DNA of 9,225 bases from Anaerolineales bacterium (GTDB lineage Bacteria; Chloroflexota; Anaerolineae; 4572-78; NAK82). This document shows positions 1 through 6,746 of the stretch, in pieces. Location: assembly GCA_024643945.1 (NCBI GenBank), contig JAHELX010000219.1, forward strand, positions 1-9,225. The letters are read 5' to 3'. The position numbers were made by a program, and so were the translations under genes. How positions within the stretch are numbered: position 1 is the stretch's first letter; each line of letters starts with the position of its first letter. The notes under the pieces were generated by a model, which was given only the letters and a program-made list of their open reading frames with translations, did not search any database and was not told the DNA's origin.

Positions 1-1176
1 CTAGCGCTAATATTGTTGCCATTGTTAGCTAGTAGCGCCATTCTCGCCTACGCTATTGACGCCAATGCGATAATCTCCACTGTGGCCGGCGATGGAATTT
101 CCGGATTTTCCGGTGATGGTGGGTTAGCCACTGACGCGCGGTTAAACTCGCCCGTTGGCGTGGCTCTAGACGATATGGGAAACCTTTATATCGCTGATCG
201 TTTTAACCATCGTATCCGTAAGGTGATAGCTGCTACTGGTGTTATCACTACCGTAGCTGGCAGTGGACCCACTGGACCCGTTAACGGTGGATTTTCTGGT
301 GACGGCGAGCCGGCCACTAATGCACGATTGAACCTCCCTGCTGACGTGGCAATAGATAGGCTGGGTAATCTTTACATTACTGACTCACTCAATAACCGTA
401 TCCGCAAAGTAATTGTTGCCACGGGTGTTATCACTACGGTTGCCGGCGATGGAACTGAGGCTTGTGGCGGTGACAACGGTTTAGCCACCGACGCACAGTT
501 GCAATCTCCTGCTGGCATCGCAGTGGACGAAGATGGCAACTTCTACATTGCTGACGCGAATAATAATCGTATTCGTAAAGTGATTGCTGCGACTGGGGTC
601 ATTACTACCGTGGCAGGCAGTGGGCTTACCGGGCACGGCAGTCGTGGATTTTCTGGAGATGGTGGGCCAGCCACGGATGCACAACTCGACTATCCGACCC
701 GTGTAGCGGTGGATGCAACAGGCAATCTCTACGTTGCCGACTCATACAACCATCGTATCCGTAAGGTGATTGCTACTACTGGTGTCATTACTACCGTAGC
801 TGGAAGTGGGTTAACTGGCCCTGGTAATGGCGGATTTTTGGGTGATGGTGGACTAGCCACTGAGGCGCAATTAAACTTTCCCACCGGCGTGGCATTAGAC
901 GGGGAGGGTAATCTCTACATAGCGGATAATGGTAACCATCGCATCCGTAAAGTGGTCGCTGCTACTGGCGTCATAACTACTGTGGCGGGCGATGAGATGG
1001 CTGGATACAGCGGTGACAACGGGCCGGCTGCTGAGGCACAGCTTAATCTGCCTGCTGATGTAGCTTATGACGGTGTGGATAACCTCTATATTGCTGATCA
1101 GGACAACAACCGCATTCGCGAAATCGAGGCCTCTGAAAACCTTATGATTTTCTTGCCAATTATTTTCAAGAATTAA
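1..1176 (+). CDS. Secreted NHL-repeat beta-propeller protein, 5' end outside window
   Basis: The reading frame is open to base 1. A TTG at 13 is a possible start, but the hydrophobic stretch LALILLPLLASSAILAYA before it reads as the core of a signal peptide, so the true start is probably upstream. After it come six tandem NHL units of about 55-62 residues, each with the pattern VITTVAG...GDGG.AT.A.LN.P.GVA.D..GNLYIAD..NHRIRKV. Six units would suit a closed six-bladed propeller. NHL propellers usually bind proteins or ligands; nothing here shows a catalytic domain, so the role is unknown. The protein ends in NLMIFLPIIFKN, a short hydrophobic, basic-ended tail that resembles tails I recall on many exported Chloroflexota proteins (recollection, not verified). 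The stop at 1174-1176 lies one base before the next ATG. Fold and export are likely; function is open. Confidence 0.85.
   Translation, partial: LALILLPLLASSAILAYAIDANAIISTVAGDGISGFSGDGGLATDARLNSPVGVALDDMGNLYIADRFNHRIRKVIAATGVITTVAGSGPTGPVNGGFSGDGEPATNARLNLPADVAIDRLGNLYITDSLNNRIRKVIVATGVITTVAGDGTEACGGDNGLATDAQLQSPAGIAVDEDGNFYIADANNNRIRKVIAATGVITTVAGSGLTGHGSRGFSGDGGPATDAQLDYPTRVAVDATGNLYVADSYNHRIRKVIATTGVITTVAGSGLTGPGNGGFLGDGGLATEAQLNFPTGVALDGEGNLYIADNGNHRIRKVVAATGVITTVAGDEMAGYSGDNGPAAEAQLNLPADVAYDGVDNLYIADQDNNRIREIEASENLMIFLPIIFKN
70..1134 (+). repeat. Six tandem NHL repeat units at DNA and protein level
   Basis: The units run 70-240, 241-426, 427-597, 598-783, 784-969 and 970-1134, that is 57, 62, 57, 62, 62 and about 55 codons. 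The long units (2, 4, 5) carry an extra five-residue loop of the type TGPxNGGF after VAGSG. The DNA is also repetitive: 208-266 and 751-809 differ at only 5 of 59 positions, which points to internal duplication or conversion of blades. Confidence 0.9.
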
Positions 1177-1177
1177 A

Positions 1178-1675
1178 ATGGGATCGTGCTACATTGCTCT
1201 CTTCCGAAGCAACAATTTGCCCATTATCTGGGTTCGACAAGAATTCGCTCCTGATCTAAGCGATGCTTTCCTTGAAATGCGGAAGCGGGGCATTGCCATC
1301 ACGATCGCGGGTACCGAAGGTTGCCAGATTCTACCCGAACTAGACTATGACCCGGACGATCTAGTCATTGTCAAGAAGCGGTACAGTGCCTTTTTCGGGA
1401 CCGAGCTCGACAAGGTCCTCTCTTCTCTGAATCCTGACCCGATAGTTGTGTCTGGCGTTAATACCCACGCCTGTGTGCGGATGACTGTGATTGATGCATA
1501 CCAGCGTGATTGCAATGTAGTAATAGCTTCGGAGTGCGTCGCTTCTTACGATAATGAACACCATCAAATCACGCTGCGCTACCTGGATGGGAAGATGGCC
1601 CAAGCTATGAGTAATGCTCAGTTGACAAAGTTCCTGACGCCCTCTATAGTTGGGACGGGGAATGAAAACGTCTGA
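1178..1675 (+). pseudogene. Isochorismatase-family cysteine hydrolase, N-terminally truncated
   Basis: The 165-residue product matches the central and C-terminal part of the isochorismatase-like (cysteine hydrolase) fold. NNLPIIWVRQEF (12-23) is strand 2, IAGTEGCQILPEL (43-55) precedes the catalytic-Lys motif VKKRYSAFFGTELD (65-78, Lys about 66), and GVNTHACVRMTVIDAYQRD (93-111) holds the nucleophile Cys99. Family members usually begin with a strand ending in D.Q, which supplies the catalytic Asp. That segment, about 40 residues, is missing, and the upstream sequence is the NHL gene in frame to its own stop one base earlier. The ATG at 1178 has no convincing Shine-Dalgarno of its own apart from the NHL coding end. 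The gene is probably a 5'-deleted remnant or sits at a rearrangement point. The alternative is an unusual short hydrolase translated by coupling to the NHL gene. Its 3' end overlaps the SDR start, so the hydrolase-SDR pair looks like an older operon. Confidence 0.72.
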
Positions 1676-2570
1676 GACAGGATTAGCAGGAAAGGTAGTT
1701 CTGATCACGGGTGCCAACAATCCGTACGGCATTGGCGCTGGGGCAGCATATGCCTTCGCCGCGCAAGGAGCCAGGCTATTCCTCCATGGCTATCCAGGTG
1801 CCCGGAGGGATACACAAGGCCAGTCCGTCCCGCCCGCCGAGACGATCGAGGAACCCAATGAGCCTGGGGAAGCTTTCTACAACTTTCAGGTAAGAAAGCC
1901 GATAGGCGAAATGCTGGATCACCTGCGTCAAATGGGCGTGGAAGCGTCCGGCTGGGAAGGAGACCTCTCGGATCCGGGTTCGATCCCCCAAATGTTTGAC
2001 GCAGCGGGAGAGAAGTTGGGCCCGGTGGAAGTCCTGATCAACAACGCGGCCTACTGGGAGCCGGACACTTTCATCCCTGCTGATGAAAGCCTGGTGAACA
2101 AGGCGGTAGAGCTCTGGACGAGCCGCCCCAATCCCATCGACGCGAGAAGTTTCGATCGTATGTTTGCGGTAAACACCCGGGCCGTGGCACTGATGATGGC
2201 AGAGTTTGCCCGGAGGCACATCGACCGGGAGGCCAGTTGGGGGCGGATTATCAACGTCAGCACAGACGGTGCGTATAAGTTTCCATCGGAGATAACGTAC
2301 GGAGCCAGCAAGTTGGCGCTAGAAGGATACTCACGCAGCGCCGCCGCTGAGCTGGGGCAATTCGGCGTTACTGTGAACACACTGTCCCTGGGTCCTATTC
2401 AAACGGGCTGGATTACACCCGAGTTGGAAGAGCGGCTCTTGCCAACCATACCTCTGGGGAGAGTTGGCACACCGGGCGATGTGGCCGATGTGATGGTGTT
2501 TCTTGGCTCGGATCAGGCGCGCTGGCTGACTGGACAGACGATCCATGTCGGCGGCGGGCATTTTATGTAG
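1662..2570 (+). CDS. Short-chain dehydrogenase/reductase (SDR) family oxidoreductase
   Basis: A 302-residue Rossmann-fold NAD(P)-dependent oxidoreductase; substrate unknown. Visible motifs: cofactor loop TGANNPYGIG (16-25, longer than the classical TGxxxGxG), NNAA (127-130), Asn171, catalytic Ser200 in INVSTDG, Tyr213 and Lys217 in YGASK, then the GPIQTGW segment (244-250) after the active site and a typical C-terminal end, VMVFLGSDQARWLTGQTIHVGGGH. About 35 extra residues (44-80) lie between beta-2 and the helix leading to the DLSDP motif, making the protein longer than the usual 250. I chose ATG 1662, which follows GGGACGGGGA, over an in-frame TTG at 1650. It overlaps the hydrolase stop by 14 bases, implying translational coupling. 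FabG-like or sugar/steroid dehydrogenase activity cannot be told apart from sequence alone. Confidence 0.93.
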   Translation: MKTSETGLAGKVVLITGANNPYGIGAGAAYAFAAQGARLFLHGYPGARRDTQGQSVPPAETIEEPNEPGEAFYNFQVRKPIGEMLDHLRQMGVEASGWEGDLSDPGSIPQMFDAAGEKLGPVEVLINNAAYWEPDTFIPADESLVNKAVELWTSRPNPIDARSFDRMFAVNTRAVALMMAEFARRHIDREASWGRIINVSTDGAYKFPSEITYGASKLALEGYSRSAAAELGQFGVTVNTLSLGPIQTGWITPELEERLLPTIPLGRVGTPGDVADVMVFLGSDQARWLTGQTIHVGGGHFM

Positions 2571-2581
2571 AGAATTGTCAA

Positions 2582-3085
2582 ATGATGGAAGTGAAAATTA
2601 TCCGCAGCAAGCGGCGCAAGAAGACCGTGGAAGGCCGGCTGGAGTCGGGAGTGCTGGTAGTTCGGGCGCCGGCCAACATCTCCGACGCCGAGCTGGCTCC
2701 CATTATCGATAACCTCAAAGCAAAAGTCGAGAAGAAGCTGCGTCGTCACCAGCAGAAAAGCGACCAGGCACTGGAGACCCGTGCCCGGGAGTTGAACCGC
2801 CGCTACTTCGGGGGCAAGCTCACCTGGGGGTCGATTCGTTACGTCACCAACCAGAACAAACGCTTTGGCAGTTGCACGCCCGACTATGGAACCATCCGCA
2901 TCTCGCATCGGGTGGAGCACATGCCGGCCTGGGTGCGCGATTACGTCCTCATCCACGAGCTGGCCCACCTGATCGAGCCCAATCACTCGCGCGCCTTCTG
3001 GGACCTGGTCAACTGCTACCCCAAAACCGAGCGAGCGCGGGGCTATTTGATGGCCATCGGTATGGAAGCGGATGACGAGACGTGA
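2582..3085 (+). CDS. YgjP/SprT-like zinc metallopeptidase (DUF45 family)
   Basis: A 167-residue protein with the DUF45/YgjP layout. The N-terminus, KIIRSKRRKKTVEGRLESGVLVVRAPANIS, is a basic beta-rich segment; a charged helix follows (about 44-75); then RFGSCTPDYGTIRISHRVEHMP (94-115), the family's WGSC-type motif with Arg-Phe in place of Trp; and the metal site HELAH (125-129) with a third ligand at His135 (HExxH-x5-H). All expected zinc ligands and the catalytic Glu126 are present. YgjP proteins are often near 230 residues; this one lacks part of the usual N-terminal region but the catalytic half is complete. It begins 11 bases after the SDR stop, so it is probably co-transcribed. Two adjacent ATGs (2582, 2585) are possible, and the upstream AGAGAA is a weak ribosome site. 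Physiological substrates of this family are poorly known. Confidence 0.9.
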   Translation: MMEVKIIRSKRRKKTVEGRLESGVLVVRAPANISDAELAPIIDNLKAKVEKKLRRHQQKSDQALETRARELNRRYFGGKLTWGSIRYVTNQNKRFGSCTPDYGTIRISHRVEHMPAWVRDYVLIHELAHLIEPNHSRAFWDLVNCYPKTERARGYLMAIGMEADDET

Positions 3086-3104
3086 GCGTAGATTGAAACG
3101 TCTC
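3077..3104. terminator. Inverted repeat between convergent genes, possible terminator
   Basis: Perfect 7-bp arms, GAGACGT (3077-3083) and ACGTCTC (3098-3104), flank a 14-base loop. They span the 19-base gap between the peptidase stop (3085) and the acetyltransferase stop (3105). No clear T-run follows on either strand, so termination could be weak or factor-dependent. Placement between convergent stops is the main argument. Confidence 0.4.
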
Positions 3105-4223
3105 TCACAATACACGCCGGTAGATGCGGTGCCGTTTGTACGACTTGACGCCAATGGCTGCCATTTCGCCCAGGCTTTTGGTGTTGTTCTCTTCCACCTG
3201 CACCACATCAGCGTGCTCAAAGCCGAAATCCTTGACGCTTCTGGCCAGCTCGGTATAAAGCACCGCGTTGGCACCTACGCCCCGATGCCCCGCCAATAGC
3301 CCCAAGCCATTCAGATTGACCCACTTGGTACGCGTAAACTCGCGCAACAGGTAGATCCAGCCGAAAGGCCAGACCCGCCCCTTTGTCTTCTGGATGGCAG
3401 CCGAGATGTCGGGGAAGGCGAAGACAAAGCCGACGATCTCCTCTCCCCTCATCACCAGCTTGATGAGCCGGGGATCGGCGATGGCGATGAGCCGGTCGGC
3501 GACAACGTCCATCTCTTCCTTGGTCAGCGGGCAATACTCCCAGTTGTCGCTGAAGCTTTCGTTGTAAACCTTCCCGATGCGATAGATCCACCGGCGCAAC
3601 TCTTTTTCGCTGGTGAAGGACTTTATCCAGAAGCCGCGCCGTGCTTTCACCTTCTCCGCGAGGTCGTAGAAACGTTGCGACAATTCATGGTCGCCACGCA
3701 GATAGCCGGAGAGAAAATCGGTCTCCTTCTCAAATCCTGAGTCTTGCATGAAGGCATCGTAGTAAGGATAGTTGTAGGGGATGCCGACAGCCGGCCGGTG
3801 CTCAAAGCCTTCTATCAGCAGCCCCATACCGTCGCCCTGCAAGAAACCTTTAGGACCGATGACTCGCTCCATCCCCCGGCTTCGCGCCCAGTCACATGCA
3901 GCGTTGAGGAGCGCGCGAGCCACCTCGGCGTCTTCCATCACTTCAAAAAAATAGAAGAAGCTGTCTTTGCGGCCGTGATGCTGGTTGTAGTTCCGATTTT
4001 CCATCACCACAATGCGCCCCAGAGCATGGCCTTCGCTCTCGGCGACGAAGAAGTCGGCGTCGGAGTGGCGGTAGAAGGGGTGCTTTTTGCGATTCAAGAT
4101 CAGCTTCATCTCGGGCAATATAGGCGGCACCCATTGTGGACACTCCCGGTAGAGTTCGAAGGGGAAGTGGATGAACCGGCGGGCGTCTCGCGCCTGCGAG
4201 GTGTCAAGTTTGCGAACTCGCAT
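3105..4223 (-). CDS. GNAT-fold N-acetyltransferase, YghO-like
   Basis: A 372-residue cytoplasmic protein resembling the YghO-type, two-lobed GNAT family. The N-terminal hallmark is a run such as FIHFPFELYRECPQWVPPI (17-35), then HPFYRHSDADFFVAESEG (48-65), a central segment IGPKGFLQGDGMGLLIEGFEHRP (122-144), and PYNYPYYDAFMQDSGF (149-164). The C-terminal lobe has VGFVFAFPD (264-272) and GHRGVGANAVLYTEL (312-326), which fits the acetyl-CoA-binding loop of GNAT proteins, followed by HADVVQVEENNTKS (337-350). The acceptor substrate is unknown; acyl transfer is inferred from the fold. An in-frame extension reaches 4433, but ATG 4223 has AGGAG seven bases upstream (4231-4235), the family homology starts there, and the extension would run into degV. 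It is the last gene of the fumC-degV-GNAT group, 103 bases after degV. Confidence 0.88.
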   Translation of the reverse strand: MRVRKLDTSQARDARRFIHFPFELYRECPQWVPPILPEMKLILNRKKHPFYRHSDADFFVAESEGHALGRIVVMENRNYNQHHGRKDSFFYFFEVMEDAEVARALLNAACDWARSRGMERVIGPKGFLQGDGMGLLIEGFEHRPAVGIPYNYPYYDAFMQDSGFEKETDFLSGYLRGDHELSQRFYDLAEKVKARRGFWIKSFTSEKELRRWIYRIGKVYNESFSDNWEYCPLTKEEMDVVADRLIAIADPRLIKLVMRGEEIVGFVFAFPDISAAIQKTKGRVWPFGWIYLLREFTRTKWVNLNGLGLLAGHRGVGANAVLYTELARSVKDFGFEHADVVQVEENNTKSLGEMAAIGVKSYKRHRIYRRVL

Positions 4224-4230
4224 AAACTCA

Positions 4231-4235
4231 CTCCT
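4231..4235 (-). promoter_or_regulatory. Shine-Dalgarno deciding the GNAT start
   Basis: AGGAG on the minus strand, seven bases before ATG 4223. It fixes the start against a 70-codon upstream in-frame extension. Confidence 0.75.
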
Positions 4236-4248
4236 GAAGTATTCATTT

Positions 4249-4290
4249 ACCGCAGCCCGGCCTGGTCGGCGGGCCAGAACGGGCTGCGGT
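4249..4290. other. Intercistronic hairpin between degV and the acetyltransferase gene
   Basis: Perfect 11-bp GC-rich arms, ACCGCAGCCCG (4249-4259) and CGGGCTGCGGT (4280-4290), enclose a 20-base loop with an inner CTGG/CCAG pair. CATTTAC (4244-4250) and GTAAATG (4305-4311) form another inverted pair around it. There is no T-run, so an attenuator, RNA-processing or mRNA-stability element is more likely than a full terminator. It may lower expression of the distal gene. Confidence 0.55.
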
Positions 4291-4326
4291 GCATTGCAGA
4301 TGCCGTAAATGGTTACCTTCTGAGAG

Positions 4327-5169
4327 CTACGCGCTGACGAAGAAGCCGACGCCCAATATCCCTGGCCCGCCGTGGGTAACGATCGCCGGCGGCACGTCCA
4401 GGATTGGGACGTGGGGCAGGCCCAACCTGGCACCCAGGTCGTCGGCCAGGGCCTGGCCTTGCTCCGGCACGCCAGCGTGCATCACCGACAGGTGGCCGCT
4501 ACCGTCGCGCGCAATCTGATCCAGCACCAACTCCTTGAGACGGGCCAGGGCGCGCTTGTGTGTCCGTTCCCGCTCAAACTGATTCACCTGGCCGTCTTGG
4601 AAAGTGAGGATGGGCTTCACCTGCAGCATGCTGCCCAGCAACGCCGCCGCGCCGCCGATGCGCCCCCCTTTGGCCAGGTATTCCAGGGTGGCCACCAGGA
4701 AGTAGATACGGCAACGCGGGATGAGGTCGTTCAAGCGCACCTCGATGGCGTCGGCGTCGTGGCCGGCTTCGGCCCATTCGGCAGCTAATGTCACCATGGT
4801 CGCCAGGGGGCTGGCGATGAGGCGTGTGTCAATCACGCGGATGTCGGCGTCCGGGAAATCCCTGGCAGCCACTGTGGCCGAACGGACAGTACCGCTCACT
4901 TCGGCCGAGGGATGGATACACAGGATCGGCTTACCCTCCGGGACCAGACGTTGGAATTCCTTGGTGAAAAGGTCGGGCGGTGGGGCGGCGGTCTTGGGCA
5001 ACTCGCGAGCAGTTCTCAGCCGCTGCATAAAGGTGGCGCTGTCCATCTCGACACCTTCCAGGTAGGAGTCGGTGCCGAAAATGATGACTTGGGGAATGAC
5101 AGGAATGTTGTATCGCCGGGCAGTTTCGGCCGGCAAGCCAGCTAAAGTGTCGGTGATGATGTGGACCAT
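4327..5169 (-). CDS. DegV family fatty-acid-binding protein (FakB-like)
   Basis: A 280-residue protein, the normal DegV length. DegV/FakB proteins hold a fatty acid and present it to the kinase FakA, which makes acyl phosphate for phospholipid synthesis; no FakA is in this window. Motifs: ITDTLAGLPAE (5-15), PKTAAPPP (58-65, the place of the usual TSQP segment), HPSAEVSGTVRSA (86-98), VIDTRLIASPLATM (112-125), LEYLAKGGRIGGAAALLGSMLQVKPIL (162-188) and THGGPGILGVGF (265-276). Arg170, Arg202 and His266 fall where FakB proteins bind the carboxylate, as I recall. An upstream in-frame ATG at 5205 exists, but ATG 5169 has GGGAGGAG nine bases before it (5179-5186) and the family's first strand starts there. 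It follows fumC after 67 bases and probably shares its transcript. Confidence 0.93.
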   Translation of the reverse strand: MVHIITDTLAGLPAETARRYNIPVIPQVIIFGTDSYLEGVEMDSATFMQRLRTARELPKTAAPPPDLFTKEFQRLVPEGKPILCIHPSAEVSGTVRSATVAARDFPDADIRVIDTRLIASPLATMVTLAAEWAEAGHDADAIEVRLNDLIPRCRIYFLVATLEYLAKGGRIGGAAALLGSMLQVKPILTFQDGQVNQFERERTHKRALARLKELVLDQIARDGSGHLSVMHAGVPEQGQALADDLGARLGLPHVPILDVPPAIVTHGGPGILGVGFFVSA

Positions 5170-5178
5170 GATGCTGCT

Positions 5179-5186
5179 CTCCTCCC
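5179..5186 (-). promoter_or_regulatory. Shine-Dalgarno deciding the degV start
   Basis: GGGAGGAG on the minus strand, nine bases before ATG 5169. It favours this start over the in-frame ATG at 5205. Confidence 0.7.
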
Positions 5187-5217
5187 TCAGAGACGAAAAT
5201 GACACTCGCGAGACATT

Positions 5218-5232
5218 CTCCCCGTCGGGGAG
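5218..5232. other. Short GC-rich hairpin in the fumC-degV gap
   Basis: CTCCCC (5218-5223) and GGGGAG (5227-5232) form a 6-bp perfect stem with a three-base loop, starting five bases after the fumC stop on the minus strand. A second small palindrome, CTCGCGAG, is at 5205-5212. No T-run follows, so this may be a partial attenuator or a 3'-end stabiliser rather than an intrinsic terminator. Confidence 0.4.
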
Positions 5233-5236
5233 CCGC

Positions 5237-6646
5237 TCACTCCTTCCTGATCCCGCCCTTTGTCATCAGGCGCGGGTCGAGCAGGCGCTCGAGTTCTTGT
5301 GGCGACAGGTCCGTCATTTCGGCCGCAACCTCTTTCAGGCGGCGACCCTCGGCGTATGCGCGTTTGGCGACCTGAGCCGCTTTGTCGTAGCCAATCACCG
5401 GATTAAGGGCCGTCACCAGGACTGGATTTTTCTCGACCAGTTCGGCCATACGCTCCCGGTTGACGCTGAAGCCAGCAATGGCTTTGTCGGCCAGCACTCG
5501 GGCAGCATTGCCCAGGAGCGTGATGGATTGAAGCGCGTTGTGTGCAATCAACGGCAACATCACGTTTAGTTGAAAGTTGCCGCGCTCATTGCCGATAGTT
5601 ACCGCCACGTCATTGGCTATTACCTGGCCACAAACCATCATCATCGCTTCGCAAATCACCGGATTGATTTTTCCGGGCATGATGCTCGAACCGGGCTGAA
5701 GCGCCGGCAGCGAGATCTCCCCCAGCCCGGCGATCGGGCCGCTGTTCATCCAGCGTAGATCGTTGGCTACCTTCATCAGCGACGAGGCGGTTGTTTTGAG
5801 ATGACCACTCAGTTCGGTAACGGTGTCCATCGTCGCCTGAGCGGCAAAATGATGCTCTGCTTCGACTAAAGGCAGGCCGGTGCGTTCGGCCAGTATGGCC
5901 GCCACCCGCCCTCCAAACTCGGGGTGAGCGTTGATGCCGGTACCCACCGCTGTGCCGCCAATGGGCAGCTTCCCCAACCGAAACAGACAGCTCTCGATCC
6001 GCTCCATGCTCTGGACGACCTGATAAGCCCAGCCACTGATCTCCTGGCTGAGCTGCACCGGCATGGCATCCATCAGGTGCGTACGGCCTGTCTTCACCAC
6101 ATCCTCGAACTCAGCCGCACGCCTCTCCAACGTCACGTGCAGATGATTGAACGCCGGCAGGAGCACTTCGTATACCTGGATGAAAGCGCTGAGGTGAATA
6201 GCAGTGGGGATGACATCATTGGAGGATTGTCCCATATTCACGTGGTCATTGGGGTGAACCAACCTGGTGTCCAGTTCGGCGCCCAGGATTTGGGTGGCCC
6301 GGTTGGCGATGACCTCGTTGGCATTCATATTGGTCGAGGTCCCTGATCCAGTCTGAAAGATGTCGATGGGGAAATGATCGTCCCATTGGCCGGCGGCTAC
6401 CTCTTCCGCCGCCTGCACGATGGCTCGTGCCTTTTCAGCGTCCAGCAAGCCCAAGTCGGCGTTCACTTCGGCCGCTGCCGCTTTGATCAAACCCAGAGCG
6501 CGGATAAAGACCCGTGGGAAACGTATTCCACTGATCGGGAAGTTCTCCACTGCGCGCTGCGTCTGAGCGCCATATAAAGCCCAGGCAGGGACACGTACTT
6601 CGCCCAGCGAATCGCGTTCAATTCGTACTTCTGCTTCTTCTGGCAT
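5237..6646 (-). CDS. fumC: Class II fumarate hydratase
   Basis: A 469-residue soluble homotetramer-type enzyme interconverting fumarate and L-malate in the TCA cycle. The fumarase/aspartase signature GSSIMPGKINP is at 319-329, with the catalytic Ser (320/321) in the flexible loop. Other substrate contacts are TGSGTSTNMNANE (99-111), HPNDHVNMGQSSND (131-144, the B-site region), TGRTHLMDAMPV (186-197, catalytic His190) and GGTAVGTGINAHP (230-242). The C-terminal segment, LVTALNPVIGYDKAAQVAKRA, is typical of FumC. Aspartase is less likely given MPGK and the overall FumC-like pattern, though the superfamily is close. Starts at 6673, 6649 and 6646 are in frame. ATG 6646 is best, lying five bases after AAGGAGG (6652-6658). 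It heads the fumC-degV-GNAT group and has its own sigma-70 promoter about 130 bases upstream. Confidence 0.95.
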   Translation of the reverse strand: MPEEAEVRIERDSLGEVRVPAWALYGAQTQRAVENFPISGIRFPRVFIRALGLIKAAAAEVNADLGLLDAEKARAIVQAAEEVAAGQWDDHFPIDIFQTGSGTSTNMNANEVIANRATQILGAELDTRLVHPNDHVNMGQSSNDVIPTAIHLSAFIQVYEVLLPAFNHLHVTLERRAAEFEDVVKTGRTHLMDAMPVQLSQEISGWAYQVVQSMERIESCLFRLGKLPIGGTAVGTGINAHPEFGGRVAAILAERTGLPLVEAEHHFAAQATMDTVTELSGHLKTTASSLMKVANDLRWMNSGPIAGLGEISLPALQPGSSIMPGKINPVICEAMMMVCGQVIANDVAVTIGNERGNFQLNVMLPLIAHNALQSITLLGNAARVLADKAIAGFSVNRERMAELVEKNPVLVTALNPVIGYDKAAQVAKRAYAEGRRLKEVAAEMTDLSPQELERLLDPRLMTKGGIRKE

Positions 6647-6651
6647 CATCG

Positions 6652-6658
6652 CCTCCTT
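6652..6658 (-). promoter_or_regulatory. Strong Shine-Dalgarno of fumC
   Basis: AAGGAGG on the minus strand, two bases before ATG 6649 and five before ATG 6646. The spacing favours 6646 and rules against the upstream ATG at 6673, whose coding would include this site. Confidence 0.8.
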
Positions 6659-6746
6659 ATCTACTACCCGCATATGGGATTTTCCAGGAGGGTGAGTGAC
6701 ATAATGCCCTCAGAACTTAGGAATTTCCAGATGCGTTGGATATAAT

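Noticed and set aside
70..1134. CRISPR-like regular repeats
   Set aside because: The periodicity (about 165-186 bases) is in frame and encodes NHL blades, with no conserved short repeat/unique spacer pattern.
1974..1988. tRNA T-arm lookalike (GGTTCGATCC with pairing flanks)
   Set aside because: It lies inside the SDR coding sequence (DPGSIP), and no acceptor, D or anticodon arms are found around it.
4224..4433. N-terminal extension of the acetyltransferase gene
   Set aside because: The translated extension is low-complexity (Ser/Arg/Trp-rich), overlaps the degV coding end, and the AGGAG site and family homology fix the start at 4223.
5218..5232. Intrinsic terminator after fumC
   Set aside because: The stem is only 6 bp and no T-run follows on the minus strand, so it was kept only as a hairpin and degV is still considered part of the operon.
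5072..5569. Long plus-strand frames antisense to degV/fumC
   Set aside because: They are shadows of the GC-rich genes on the other strand, with no family resemblance or ribosome sites.
6741..6746. Plus-strand TATAAT as a -10 box
   Set aside because: No -35-like hexamer occurs 16-18 bases upstream, and it would read against the fumC leader toward no nearby start.
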